A stretch of 64,000 nt of DNA from Cheiracanthium punctorium (lineage: Eukaryota; Arthropoda; Arachnida; Araneae; Cheiracanthiidae), in the NCBI GenBank assembly GCA_038373885.1, contig JAWZYV010013285.1, positions 310,001 through 374,000 of the forward strand, in the 5' to 3' direction. The notes beneath the pieces are model-generated. The model was given only the letters and a program-made list of their open reading frames with translations. It ran no database searches and had not been told where the DNA came from. Each line of letters begins with the position of its first letter. Position 1 is the first letter of the stretch. The translations under genes and the position numbers were made by a program. This document shows positions 11,766 to 23,599 of this stretch, one piece after another.

Positions 11766-12597
11766 CAGTCGACTCCCAGAAATCCGCATGCATACACGAA
11801 CATAAACAGTGAAATCCGCAGTCAACTAAGATTGAAACTTAACAGTGAATGTGACGTCATTCGTCATCACGGTGAATTATTTTTATGTTAGCGAATTGCC
11901 GATTTTCCATAAGTGATTTCGTGGGATTACGTTTCAAAGGCCACATTAGTAAATGCCTGGCACAATTTATGGCCATCTTCTTTATTTGTTGACACAGAAA
12001 GTGATGACTTTGAGTGGAACGATTTAGAATAATTGCTAAGACATGCAAGGAGTTATACCGTATGCCAGAGCAATGTGAGGAACGATATGATGAAGAGAGC
12101 ATTGTTGACTGGATGCTCAACAGGATGAACCTGTTGAATTTCAAATGACAGACGAGGAAATTGTACAAAGTGTGGTAAAGCCAACAACAGAAGATTCTGA
12201 AACAGAAACTGAAAAAATTCTTTTTGATGAAGGATTATTATTGGGGGAGAAGTATTTAAAATTTCTTGAACAACAAAAATGTATCACTGACCAGGAAATT
12301 ATGGTTATGTATAATATTCAAAAGAAGCTCAGATTAGAGCATCCTAAAGTGTTAAAGCAAACTACACTAACAAAGATGTTTGCAAATAAATAATTTTAAC
12401 ATAGTAATAAATAATTTTGGTATAGTAATGAATAATTTCATTTGTTGTCATCATATTTTTTTAATTTGCTTACTCTTAATTAAGTGTAGTTTTATGAAGG
12501 TTAAATTTTTATGGTAAAAATACTCTGTTTTAAATTTATACCCTGAAATCTGCACAAACCTTCCCCCCGAGCTGTGCGGATTTCTGGGAGTGCACTG
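11766..12597 (+). mobile_element. Tigger/pogo-like element with TA target site
   Basis: This is an 832-bp element between TA dinucleotides (11764-11765 and 12598-12599). The left end CAGTCGACTCCCAGAAATCC and reversed right end CAGTGCACTCCCAGAAATCC are a well-preserved terminal inverted repeat. Only the C-terminal end of a transposase survives inside, so it is an internally deleted copy. Confidence 0.8.
12145..12393 (+). pseudogene. Tigger-type transposase C-terminal remnant
   Basis: An open frame of 82 codons reads MTDEEIVQSVVKPTTEDSET, then YLKFLEQQKCITDQEIMVMY and LKQTTLTKMFANK. Acidic tails of this form, with a short helical EQQ...TDQE segment and a QTTLTxxF end, are typical of pogo/Tigger (jerky-like) transposases. 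The CENP-B-type DNA-binding domain and the DDE catalytic core are missing. A paralogous scrap lies at 10.6-10.7 kb. Confidence 0.65.
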
Positions 12598-13040
12598 TAA
12601 TAGCTTTGAACTTTTCTGAAACAGTAATGCTTACTGTAAATGTCTTTAACTTTTTTTTAAAGATGGTATTTGATTTTTTTTTAAACATCTAAGTGCTTTT
12701 TTCTTTATATAAATGTAAAAGTTTTTTCTTCATTCTTTTATTTGTCCGCTAAACATATTCACACTATTCAACCAGTCACTTTGAAGCTTTGCACAGGATT
12801 TGTAAAATGATATGGAGAAGGATGTAGGTGTCTTTATAATTTTAAAAATCTGCCAGTTCTGGATTTTTAGCAATTTTTCCCTTTTTTTCAGTTCTAAAAA
12901 GCCTCCCCAATATCCAATTAAAAAAAAAGAAAAAGTAAGAAAATCTGAAACACTTTCAGATTTTAAATACGCACTAAAATGCTATATATTAAAAGCGTAT
13001 CATAATCTATGCGTCAACCCTATTTTTCTTATTCCATTAA

Positions 13041-13700
13041 GTTGGAAAGTGTGTCATATTTTTCTTCCTTCTTCTATAAAACTCATCTTTGGAATCGAAA
13101 TCTATCTTAAAATGGCTTGCTAGAACTATTTTACAATATTGTTTCGAATGTGCATCATAATCCATGAGTATATCGTGTTTGTCTTTCTTGGGTTGATTCC
13201 TACTTTAAAACCCCAACTCTTGCCAAGGTGGCAATAATTTAACATATGCAATTACCACGATGATTTTGTGTATTTATGTGACAAACGTAATTTATAATTA
13301 AAATATTTATTTGGAACAACATGTAAGTACAGCAATCCGTTACTTATTTATTTATTTTGGGTTGGAAAGATACTGTTTGGAAAGTGTATCATAATCTATG
13401 AGTGTACCATGTTTTCCTTCCTTGTTGCATAAAACACTTCTTCGGAATTGAAATCTATATTAAAATCGCCTACCAAAACTGCTTAACAATTTTCGTCAGG
13501 CATAGTCAAACTATACTTCACCTTTATAAATACCATTTGGAAAGAGTATCATAATCTATGTGTGTGCTGTATTTGTGTTCTCTATTCCATAAAATACTTC
13601 CTCGGAATTGAAATTTATATTAAAATCGTCCACCAAAACTGTTTTACAATCTTCACCAGGCATTTTCTAACTGTACTCATAATATATTTATAGTAAATTT
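13041..13700 (+). repeat. Degenerate tandem repeat, unit about 165 bp
   Basis: The motif GGAAAGTGTATCATAATC, then GGAATTGAAATCTATATTA, then AAAACTG recurs at about 13041, 13376 and 13537. The last two copies are adjacent (spacing about 161 bp), and a poorer copy lies between the first two. No coding content seen. Confidence 0.6.
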
Positions 13701-14334
13701 CCACGTTTTGGCACCATATTTAGCCATCAGATTCAAAAATTGCAAACCTTCTGCGATTTTCAACATTTTATTAACGCACCCCCCCACCCCTCCTCCACAT
13801 TATCTGGCAAATACATTTGAAAAAATCTTCACTGTAACAGTTCATATCTACAAAACCTGTCTACAAGATAACGTAGACAAAATTCTGGGATTGAGCAAAA
13901 TAGCACCCTAGTGCTAAAAATAATAATCAGATTTATTTTATAGAAGTTGGAAAATGCATTAAATTTCAAGTTAACTTTTAATAAAACCTCTGTTGCGGAA
14001 AATATGTCGCAATCCAAAACAATTCCATAATTTAGCAATTTTAATTACTTTGGAGTAGCTCTTTGAAATTGTCTTTTTTTTCAAAACCAAGATAAATAAA
14101 CTTAAAAGTGCAGTGTTTTTTCTGCATAAACCAGTTATAAGAATTGCTAGATTACGCATCTTAGTTTGTTTTGGAAGTTGTAATTCATTTTTAAATTGCA
14201 AATGAGATTACAGGTGTCTTTTATTATGGTTTTAAATTGGTTATAGATTACTATTTTAGACATGATGAGAGGCTAGCAGTATATTAACATTTGGATTATT
14301 ATCTGGTTACAGTAGTCAATCCAGGAATTTCTTC

Positions 14335-14680
14335 CAAGGTCCCATTTTCGTGAAAGCTGCTTATTTTTGTGAATTTCAGTACTTAATTTTGTGAATTTCA
14401 ACACTTACTTTTGTGAATTTTCATACCAATTTTTATTAAAAGTCATTTTTTTTTAAATAATTGATAAAACATTAAAAAGTAAGGGTTAAATGCCAATGAA
14501 GGGCCATTTTAATCAACTGCATTTTTGTAAAGGGGTCATTTTAATCAATTTTTTGTGTGTGTGAAGGGACCATTTTAATCAATTGTATTTTTGTGAAGGG
14601 GCCATTTTAGTCAATTGTAATTTTGTGAAGGGGCTGCAAAATGGACCCAATTTTCGTCTGCATCGATCCCTGGGTTATGT
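14335..14680 (+). repeat. Short-period tandem repeat cluster
   Basis: Two sets of direct repeats are adjacent: TTTTGTGAATTTCA (about 14365-14420, three copies) and GGGGCCATTTTAATCAATTG (about 14500-14635, four copies at 37-55 bp spacing). The sequence GGTCCCATTTTCG on the left and its inverted relative on the right (AATGGACCCAATTTTCG) suggest a small foldback element. No target duplication was found. Confidence 0.55.
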
Positions 14681-15127
14681 AAATACTAGGGAAATTTTGT
14701 TTTATGATAACAGACATTGGAGGGTTTGCAAAACTAGAAACCAAATTTCATAAAGTTTTCCCTTATTAGTGGCACTGTTATACACTTTTATTCCCAGCAC
14801 TTGGGTACTTTTTCTCTTCCTGTCAAAGGAAATTACACCTCTGGGACCAGAGCCCGACTAAACCAACATGAGGTCTGGGGGCAGGCATTTCCCACAGGAC
14901 CCTTTTCAATACTCATATAAGCATAATTACACAATTCTAGCCTAGAAAATACTGTTAATTTCTTGATTTTGGAGCCCCCTTTCACTTTTGGATCAGGGCT
15001 GCTGCCCCTTGCCTTAGTCAGGCTCTGCCTCGGACATCTATCCTAGGATATGCTCTCTGTCTCTTTCTGACTTCTTATGACCAAGAAGTAATCCGCAAAT
15101 TTTTCTGAAGTGAATATAGATTCCACG
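14681..15127. other. Intergenic, nothing recognised
   Basis: Mixed-composition sequence with no termini, tandem structure or coding segment that I can support. Confidence 0.3.
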
Positions 15128-15131
15128 TTAA

Positions 15132-15599
15132 CCCTTTGAGGCGCAACCCTTTCCCAATGCTGAAAAAAGGGCAGCCATTGCCATCGCTCGACTTAACTAC
15201 AAGCAAGATGGCGGACGATCGAAACGTCCATCGCGTGCCACAGATCTACAGACCCTTTTTTGACGACAGCTGGCTGTGCCACAAGATGGCGGACGTTTCG
15301 ATCGTCCGCCGTCTTGCTGGTAGTTAAGTTGAGCGATGGCAACGGCTGCCCTTTTTTCAGCATTGGGCAATCTGTCTAGCTGTTTTCGCATTCTTCCATT
15401 TTTCAGCAGATGTCTGCTGTTCAAAATAATCGTGACAATTTTTTTTACGGGAAATAATGTGCTAAAAATTAAAATATTCACGTGGAGCTATGTCGCCCGC
15501 AAGTATTTTTATAGAAACCAAATCTATTCTTCGTGACTGGCAACAGTCAAAACGTCAGAGTTTGGTGTTCGCAGAGCGGGATCACTGCGTGTTAAAGGG
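15132..15599. mobile_element. TTAA-type (piggyBac-like) MITE with long internal palindrome
   Basis: TTAA occurs at both edges (15128-15131 and 15600-15603). The left end CCCTTTGAGGCGCA and the reversed right end CCCTTTAACACGCA are short inverted termini. Positions about 15149-15232 and 15292-15370 are inverted copies of each other, giving a foldback stem of about 80 bp with a loop of about 60 bp. The open frames here are shadows of the palindrome. A truncated second copy lies at 43706-43854. Confidence 0.7.
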
Positions 15600-16097
15600 T
15601 TAAAAGCAAAAGGACATTCCATTAGAGGCGCTTCGCAATTTCCTCGGATTCCAAGTTCCAAATGAAAGGGCCGATATCGGACCGAATCCGGACTCGGAAT
15701 CAGATAAGGGAAAGGACCGATTTTGGAATCAGGTAAATGCAAGGAGGTTTAACGTATGGAGGCGACCATGTTCCTCGTTTTTGAAGCCAACGACCACGTC
15801 CCCTCATTATCTCAAAACATTCGATATCGTCATTGGTATGCATGTAAATTTTTAAGAACAAAACTGCTGTATTTCTCATTTTTTACTGATTGTACGTAAG
15901 TTTATCTTAAAATGACATCTTTAGGCATAATTTTAATCTTAATTCTGTAATACTTTTACTGTTTATTTTTAAATAATCAATTATTTTTTAACACGTATTA
16001 TTAATTGGACATCAACGAAGAACGTTTTCATTACTTTGTTTGCTTTGTTATAATTACTTTCTTTCAAGTGAACTATGTAAACACTAAGGAGTAAATT

Positions 16098-16163
16098 ATG
16101 ATGGGTTATTTAGCCTATGGATGTACCAACAGTGAAAGGAGATGTTTAACTAACATATCGTTT
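16098..16163 (+). pseudogene. THAP-domain N-terminal-like fragment
   Basis: ATG at 16098 opens MMGYLAYGCTNSERRCLTNI followed by SF, resembling the start of a THAP zinc finger (aromatic/CAAYGCTNR...GISF pattern). The first expected cysteine is Leu here, and the frame runs straight into a SINE at about 16164, so it cannot make a complete domain. It is weak evidence by itself, but another THAP scrap sits at 43.86 kb, also near a copy of the TTAA MITE. Confidence 0.35.
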
Positions 16164-16508
16164 TGTGGCGGCACGAGATCACCCCCGCGCACACAACACC
16201 CAGCAATTGAAGGCCGGTCGAATAGGTACCTTTTGGCCGAGCTGGATTGCGCCTCATTCTACCACCCATAAGTCCTTGGGTTCAAACCCAGCTCTCGTCC
16301 CACGCTCTCTCCCTTCATTGACGACCCGGACAACGAACACACATTCTCCTTCTCGCCTACAGCGACAGATGGCACCAGCACCGCCCTCCTTCATTTCTCG
16401 CTCGGCTCTTCCAAAGTCTGCAGCGAGCGGCAGCAACCTCACAAAGTCCCCAACGAGTGGCAGCATTCCATAACGCTTGGAATATCGTTCGTCAGCCTCC
16501 GATTGACT
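16164..16508 (+). mobile_element. tRNA-derived SINE, copy 1
   Basis: It contains GGCACGAGATCACCCCCGCG, then a tRNA-like segment (GGCCGAGCTGGATTGCGCC as A-box region, GGGTTCAAACCCAGC as B-box). A body of about 190 bp follows. Copy 2 begins at about 16767 and matches over the first 155 bp. A small hAT-like MITE lies immediately after this copy. Confidence 0.6.
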
Positions 16509-16516
16509 CTCTAGGG

Positions 16517-16750
16517 TAAGGTGACCAGATTTTTGAACAGTTTTGTTGTCATAATCGGGGACATGTCCCCGATTCTGATATCAAAACTGGGGACTTTTAT
16601 AATTAATGCGATAATTAACAGTAATTTAATTAAAAAACAATGTAATAATTAAAAATGTCCCCAGTTCCTCTTTTACATTTTGGGGACAATTTGAAAAACG
16701 CCCAGAAAATGGGGACTGTCCCCGGAAAATGGGGACGTTTGGTCACCTTA
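16517..16750. mobile_element. Short hAT-like MITE with 8-bp target duplication
   Basis: The 234-bp element has termini TAAGGTGACCAGA and, reversed, TAAGGTGACCAAA. It is flanked by a perfect 8-bp duplication CTCTAGGG (16509-16516 and 16751-16758). The interior contains GGGGAC-rich inverted motifs. No coding. Confidence 0.8.
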
Positions 16751-16766
16751 CTCTAGGGGGGGGGGA

Positions 16767-16930
16767 GTAGTGTGGTGGCACGAGATCACCTCCGCGCACA
16801 CAACACCCGGCAATTGAAAGCCGGTCGAATAGGTACCTTTTGGCCGAGCTGGATTGTGCCTCATTCTACCACCCATAAGTCCCTGGGTTCAAACCCAGCT
16901 CTCGCCCCACGCTCTCTCCCTTCAGTTTCA
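16767..16930 (+). mobile_element. tRNA-derived SINE, copy 2 (head only)
   Basis: Near-identical to the first 155 bp of copy 1, including the GGGTTCAAACCC B-box. It diverges after CTCTCTCCCTTCA. It shows that this SINE family has several copies in the region. Confidence 0.6.
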
Positions 16931-17460
16931 TAGGTAAGTTCAATTTTATTATTGGTTATTGTAACTTTCGTACTGCATTCACTTTATTGTATGACTGTGT
17001 CTTCCGATTACATCACCAAATATGCGCAGCTGAATGCATGTTCTATTTTAGCGTAATTATATTATTAGTATAATGAATATCAACATTCTGTATCGCTTCC
17101 GTTTTAAGCAAATTTGTTCTCGACGTTTAACAACTTTTGTTTGCTTAAAAAAAATTTTTTTTTCTTCCTTTCCTAGTGTTATCATATTGTATTAGGTAAT
17201 CAAAAAGGATCACTGCACAAAAATATTGATACATTATCAGAGTTATCAGGTTTATTAAACTATCCAGGCAAGCACTTAATGTTTACCATTGAGATATGCA
17301 TAAGGTTTCATTTGTTTAAAATAATTTTTATCAGTTTTTTTTGTTCACACATTTGCCTTTTTTAAAACCATATTTAAATCAATTTGTTCTCCAGTATAAT
17401 TATTAAGCTTTTTTTTTAAAAAAAAAACATCCAAAATAATATGAAACCAGTTTCAAACAG
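16931..17460. other. Intergenic, nothing recognised
   Basis: AT-rich spacer with poly-T/poly-A runs near 17150 and 17410. No gene or repeat terminus recognised. Confidence 0.3.
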
Positions 17461-17462
17461 TA

Positions 17463-18852
17463 CAAGGCCTGTCTAAAAAGTATCCAACCTTTGGCCAGAA
17501 AAAATATTTCGAATGCCTCACGGAGTTGGGACCCTAATCCCCTTCAAAGTAGGCCCCTTGTGCTTGCACACACTTAGCCCACCGATCCTTCCACTGCTGG
17601 AAACACCTCTGGAAGTTTTCTTTTGGAATAGTGTTCAGCTCCGTAGTTGCACTCCGCATTATCTCTTCTCTACTCTCAAAACGGGATCCTTTCAGTGGTG
17701 TCTTCAATTTTGGAAAAAACCAGGAGCCAGGTCTGGAGAGTAGGGAGGTTGGCGAATGGTTATAATTCCATGTTTGGCTAAGAAAGTGTGGATCAATTGG
17801 GATGAATGTGCAGGAGCATTGTCATGATGCAAGTGCCAGTTGTTTGCCGTCCACATGTCTGGTCTTTTGTGCCGAACTGTGTCACGGAGTTGCCGGAGAA
17901 CATCTTGATAGTACTCCTTTGTCACTGTTTGTCCTTCCGGTGCGTATTTGTGATGCACAATTCCACGGACATCAAAGAAAACAGTGAGCAACAGCTTCAT
18001 TTGGCTTCGCACCTGCCGCGTTTTCTTCGGCCTTGGAGTGAAGCGGATGCCTTACCATGGAGACAGACTGGTACTTTGTATTTCATTGGTCGTGTACAAC
18101 CCATGACTCCATTCTCCAGTTACTCCACGGTGTGTCAAAAAACCCAGGATCAGTGCTATGGCGGTGTCTCAGAGGGTCCTGTGCAAACGTCAAAACGGAG
18201 GTCTTTGTTTCCTGGCAACAACACAACTTGGGTACGAATTTTCGCAGCCCCTCCGATTCAATGTTCAATATTCTCACCGCAAAAATTGCATGGGCAGAAT
18301 CTTATTCACCTCCAACCTCTTCTGCAATCGCCCGCACTGTCAAACGACGATCTGCCATCACCAAATTTCACACCCTCTCAACAACAGCTGCTCTCCGAGC
18401 AGTTTGGGGCCTGCCACAACGCTGCTCACGCTCACGCTGGGAAAAGATGTGTGGCCATCTTTGGCATCGGTTGACCACTCCTTAATTTGTATTACACCCA
18501 TAGCATCTTCCTCCAAACACCTGCTGATCTATGCATCGTCCTTGGCTGTGAGAATCACCAAGCTGTGGCCGACTTTGGAATGCAGTAGTCTGAGCTCACT
18601 CCGTTCAGATTTGTAGCCAGCACCAGTGAGTGCGTGCCGCGCGCACGAACAGCCGCTGCTGAAGCTGCGCGACTCCTTATGGCTTTGACCACCAGCCAGC
18701 GACTTTCGACAAGCGAATGTGGTGCAGAAACTTCAAGCATGCGCATTCAAGGTTCTCAGTCCTCTGTCTCCAGACACTAAAATCGCACCGCACAGAATCA
18801 CTACATTGCGTGAGGCGCACCAGCCAGGTCGGATCTTCTTCACAAGGCCTCG
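17463..18852 (-). mobile_element. mariner element, degraded
   Basis: The element of about 1.39 kb is flanked by TA (17461-17462 and 18853-18854). The outer sequences read TACAAGGCCTGTCTAAAAAG on the left and, reversed, TACGAGGCCTTGTGAAGAAG on the right, a diverged inverted terminus. Size, TA target and transposase relics all fit the mariner family. Confidence 0.85.
17534..18480 (-). pseudogene. mariner transposase pseudogene
   Basis: In order on the minus strand: a helix-turn-helix relic (DRRLTVRAIAEEVGG), then PRPKKTRQVRSQMKLLL, VFFDVRGIVHHKYAPEG, HHDNAPAHSS, YSPDLAP and NTIPKENFQRCFQQWKDRW ending AYFEGD. These are diagnostic mariner blocks. Breaks are visible: a stop just before GIRFTPRPKK, a stop in the helix-turn-helix linker, and frameshifts. 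The block expected to carry the third catalytic aspartate reads LAPGFFQN, so that Asp is lost. It cannot encode an active DD34D enzyme. Confidence 0.88.
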
Positions 18853-18854
18853 TA

Positions 18855-19736
18855 TATGTAGGTGAAAAAAATTGCAAGCATGTAGCCTATTTCAAGGTTC
18901 ATCCTTCACGCATGCATCATGGCATCCGCCTTAATTTTTGAATTCACGTTTTACTATTGACGAGGAAATGTATACTGTATCATATAGTGTACGCGATTAC
19001 GTGTCAATAGTGAGCAACACGGCGCGCAGAGAGTGAATGTCCAGACAATAAAAATGTTTTGATAGTACTTGATGGAGAAAATACGTCTTCAACAATGTTT
19101 ATTCCACGCATTGCATCACATCAGACAGTTTGTATTCATAAAAATATCCAGTGCTTTTCGCATACAGAAATCTATAGCTCTCAAAAGGGAGAGGAAGGCG
19201 GAAATACTAGAATCAAACTGAAATTTTAAGGTGCATATTCGTTTCAGAACATTCAAACTCGTTGTTGAAGTACTTGGACGAGAGACAGTTGCAACCCGCG
19301 TGCCAATGTAGCAATGTATTCAAATCCAGGGGCGAGTGACACGCAAGATCCGTATCTTCTGTGGCCATAAGGATAAATATGCTACAGTGGCTCCAAAGTG
19401 AGCCCGCCCCCCCCGTCTCTCAAAAACGGCAGGATGGGTCCGTGACCATCGCTAGTAGGCGTACCCCTCGAAAATCATGCTTCCACGCGTTCCGTTGCGA
19501 GACCTCGAGAAACCCCCACATCGCTGGGTCCGCCACTGCTGGAGGGGGACGCCTCAAAAAGATATGCTACCGCCGGCCCTTTTCGATAACAGCTATTGTA
19601 ATTACAAAACTCCGTTAAGGGGCGAGTTGCACACATCATTAATTTTCTCAAAAAAGTTCCATTATTTCAATGTGCTATACGATCCTCGTACAAACATAAT
19701 GCCCAATTATTCCAGTGTGCCTGCTATATGAATGAG
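18855..19736. other. Intergenic, no gene supported
   Basis: Sequence of more even composition than its surroundings, with several short open frames but no domain, splice structure or repeat terminus I can support. GC content rises toward 19.7 kb as the C-rich block approaches. Confidence 0.3.
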
Positions 19737-20983
19737 CCGCCCCCCCCCACTGCATAAATTAAACATCGAAAAGTATCAAGCAGATGCCATCTTAAAAATA
19801 TGCTTAGTTAAACACTTTTCCCCTGGCTCTCAGAGGGAAAAATTCTACCACGTCCGAACCTGCTCAGCGCCCCTCAGCCCCCCACCGCAATTAAGACCCC
19901 ATCAATTTTCCCCTCACTCCACCCCCCAGCGATCGAGCACTCAAGTTCAGAACCAGCCCTGAACATACCGACCGCCCACAAGCCACCCCCCGAGACGTTT
20001 TAACGAGGAAACCCCCCCAAACTTTGTACACACCTCAATAAATGTATGCACCCACATTTTACCCACCCCGCCCATTTTTGTACCGGCGAGGACATACCCA
20101 AAATTAAGTAACCTATTGAGAACCAACTAGACACCCCCGCGCCCCACACACCCCCCCCCGCACCCCACCCCCACCACCCCAGACCCCCCACAGTGTACAC
20201 ACCGCAACCCACACCCCTCTAAACCCAGATCAATATACCCTCACTACTCCGCACCAGCACCTACTCCCCATACCTTCTTTACAACACTATTGAAATCGCA
20301 TAACCTACTTCCTATTACCTTAACACCCCCACACCAACACACTACCCCCCACCCCGCACGTACGCTGACTACCCCCACAGGCCGCGCCCGCCCCCCGGCC
20401 ACCGCCCCACCCGCCGCGCCAACCCCCCCAAACCACCCCCCCCGCAACGGCCCCCTCGTTTCGCCCAGCCCGGGGAGGGCCACCCCCGCCCCCCGCACAC
20501 GCCCACCCCATTGTTACCACAACCCCGCGCCCCCCAACCCACCACCGCTGAACGCGCCACACAACTCAACCTTATCTTACCCATCTCACAACACACCCGC
20601 CTCCTAGACAATCTCACACAGCACCCCCACCCCACTCCTCACACTTACCCATGAACAACCCCAACCAGCACTGCACCCACCATCACATAACCAATCACTG
20701 TTTTTTGTTTCACCCGCCTGCTTTTACACACGCTCTGCACCAACCCACACCTGAACTTCTGCCACACAACCACCCACCAACCCACACAACCCAAGAACCA
20801 CCCACCCACACCCCCACACACCACACGCACCCCACCCCCAAAGCAAAAAAACACAACACCGCCCCAACCCCCACACCCCCCACCCCACACCACCCGACCC
20901 CCACCCCCCCCCCCACCCCCCCCCCCCCCCCCCCCCCACGCTTCACTCCCCCCCCCCCCCCGCGCACACACACACCGCACACG

Positions 20984-21032
<49 letters not shown>

Positions 21033-22560
21033 ACCCCCACCCCCCCCCCCCCCCCGCCGCCCCATACTCACAACCAGAGCCCCTTATACCCCCACATAAC
21101 CAGCACACAAGCGATCACCACAGACCACTCGCAGTCAGCCCACACCACAAAACACAAAACACCACACGATCAAACTGGCACAGTCGGCGGAGATACAACA
21201 CGACAGCAATCCGTCCAGGTCTATATCTGAACGCACCAAAGCGCAACACCACCCAAACACAACACCCCCCAACCAACACAACCCAACAACACCCCCACCA
21301 CCCCCCCCACATACCACCAAAACAACGACCCACCCGCCACGCCCCCCCAACATCAAACACAACCACGACCCGTACCAATACCATACACACGAGCACCGCA
21401 CCCAAGCAGTTAAATAACCCCCCCCCCCCAGGAACCACCACCCGACACCCCACGCCCCGCCCCCCCAGACCCAACCAACCCCACACCACAAAACCACCCA
21501 ACCCCACCACCACCAAACCACACACCCCCCCCCCAACCCCCCACACCAAAACACACAGACCCACCCCCCCACCCCCGACCAACCCAACACCCCCCAGACC
21601 CACCCCCCCCCCCCCCCCCACCCCCCCCCCCCCCCCCCCCCCACCCCCCCCACCACCCCCCCCGCACCCCCTTTCACACACCCCCCCAACGCACACCCCC
21701 GACACCCCCACCACGGCGCGCCCCCACACACACGCTTACACACACATAGCCCCCCACACGACCAATTACCAAAATCGACCCCACCCAGCCCACCCAAACC
21801 ATAACATCAATATCCACACACAACACCCGACCCCCCCCCACCACAACCCCCCAAAGCCGCGTCCCAACAACCCCCCGCCCCCACACCACAACTGCCAGGC
21901 CCCCCCAACCCCCCAGGACCCGCCCACCCCAGCAACCACCCCCCCCCCCCCCCTCCCCCCAAGGACCGCCCCTCGGACACTCTCTCTCTCTCACTCCGCA
22001 CCTAACCGAAAACAACGGAGCTCCCACACTCGCACCAAACCACAAGCGTAACAACCGCGACAACACCAGCCGACACCCCGGCTAAAACCGCGACCCCAGA
22101 CGCTCACTACCCACCCCCCCCCCCCATAATACCAGACCCTCAACTCCACACCTACCCCCCACTCCTCGCACACAAGAACGCTCAGCGCATCACACTCGCG
22201 CTACACGATCGCACTCGACACGCACGACGCACTTATCCCGCCACAATCAACTGGCCACCTCCTATTCAGGAGCACGACAACATGCAACCCTCCCATTCTT
22301 CTGACTCTTACCCCACGATCACCCCCCGATGACCGCACACTGCCACCGCCCCACCCCACCTCAACGGACCCCCCAATCCCGAATGATGATACCCCACACA
22401 TGAAAGACTCCCCCCCTCACCACATCAACAGAAATAAACCCCACAGATCTAGATTCTAGATAGGCAAAAAACCTCACACGTCGCTCGACACGACGCACAT
22501 CGCTCACACACTCGGACTCACTCACACACCCCAGAAAATTAAAATTTAACCCTTCTAGAT
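19737..22560. repeat. Extreme C-rich low-complexity block
   Basis: About 2.8 kb dominated by C runs with A and occasional T on the plus strand, including long poly-C stretches near 20907-20937, 20984-21050 and 21600-21660. The long open frames across it (Pro/Thr/His-rich on plus, Gly/Val/Trp-rich on minus) follow from composition and are not genes. The minus strand would be rich in potential G-quadruplex runs. A G-rich block of similar texture and opposite orientation lies at 48960-50805. Confidence 0.85.
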
Positions 22561-23599
22561 GTTGAGTGGGGAGTTGTACAGTATATTACAGTACAGTTGA
22601 TTGTTATGTACGTATACACGTGAGATATAGGTAACTGATCTGTATGTCCCAATGTGTCTTGTGATGTGTGTGGTTGTGAGATTCAGCGCGCAAATCCATA
22701 CCCGTCTCTCCTGCACGGCACTCGGAACCCCAAATATTCCCCCCCCCACTTCCACCCTCTATGCTTATTTCCCGGTATATACCCTAACTGCGATATAGCA
22801 TCCGCGGACCATCAGCACACACACCCACGCGACGGGCGCACACGGTGTCTTAACGATGCCTTACACTCTAATCATCCTTTTTCTCGACTCCCGTCCTGCC
22901 CCTCTCGGCGAGAGTGAGAGAGACAGAGTTGAATAGAGAGCATGGAGTTACTAATTTATAGTGACTGTGTCGAAGAGACTAGATATATAACATGTTAGTA
23001 GAAGATATCTAGAGTTGAGCGAGAAGAGTTAAGGGTGGAGTAAGTAGTAGAGATAGGAGGGTGAGTAAATATTTATAGACATATCCGTTTCCTGCTCCTA
23101 CATCTGACTGGACAGCTGGCTTTATCCGCCTCCAACTGATGAGTGATAGTAGCAGAAGAAGAGATAGAGTACTGTGTTTCTTTCTTTTCTCCTCTGAGGT
23201 GTGTTGGTATGTATATCTTTGGTATGCTGGTCCGTGTAACTTGTCGTACTGTTTTCTCCATATGAGCGGCGGAATTGCTGCTTGTAGCTGTAATTGGATG
23301 TTTCGTGTAGAGAGAAGTACGGACGAGATCACGTTCGGAGAGCGTGGTGCGACCCAGAATGAAGTTATGGGTGAGGGTTCACGATGTGTAGCGTGTATAC
23401 GTCGATTAGGTGTGTGTGTGCATTACGTAGAGTGTGACTCCTGGCTTTTTTGTAGGGATATGTCATTCGTGGGTAGGACGTTTCGTCCCTCTTCCCTCCC
23501 CACCAACATCGTAACAGAATCTTCTTCATTTAAAAATTTGTTTGACGCGCTGTTTTAACGCGCTCCACTTTAAGAATGCGAAACTGACAGTCCCTAGCG
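22561..23599. other. Transition sequence, no gene seen
   Basis: Irregular sequence with short GAGAGA and TATATA-like stretches. It lacks both the AT-rich background and recognisable repeats. The sequence resumes the regional repeat family at about 23.6 kb. Confidence 0.3.

Noticed and set aside
15770..15870. Short coding exon starting at the ATG near 15768
   Set aside because: The translation has no recognisable similarity and no convincing donor site; it lies between transposon fragments.
17806..18616. Plus-strand frames of 142-222 codons across the mariner
   Set aside because: They are antisense to recognisable mariner transposase blocks on the minus strand.
20651..22051. Long plus-strand open frame (466 codons, Pro/Thr/His-rich) and several Gly-rich minus-strand frames
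   Set aside because: They follow from C-rich low-complexity sequence: stop codons are rare by composition, all frames look alike, and no domain is present.
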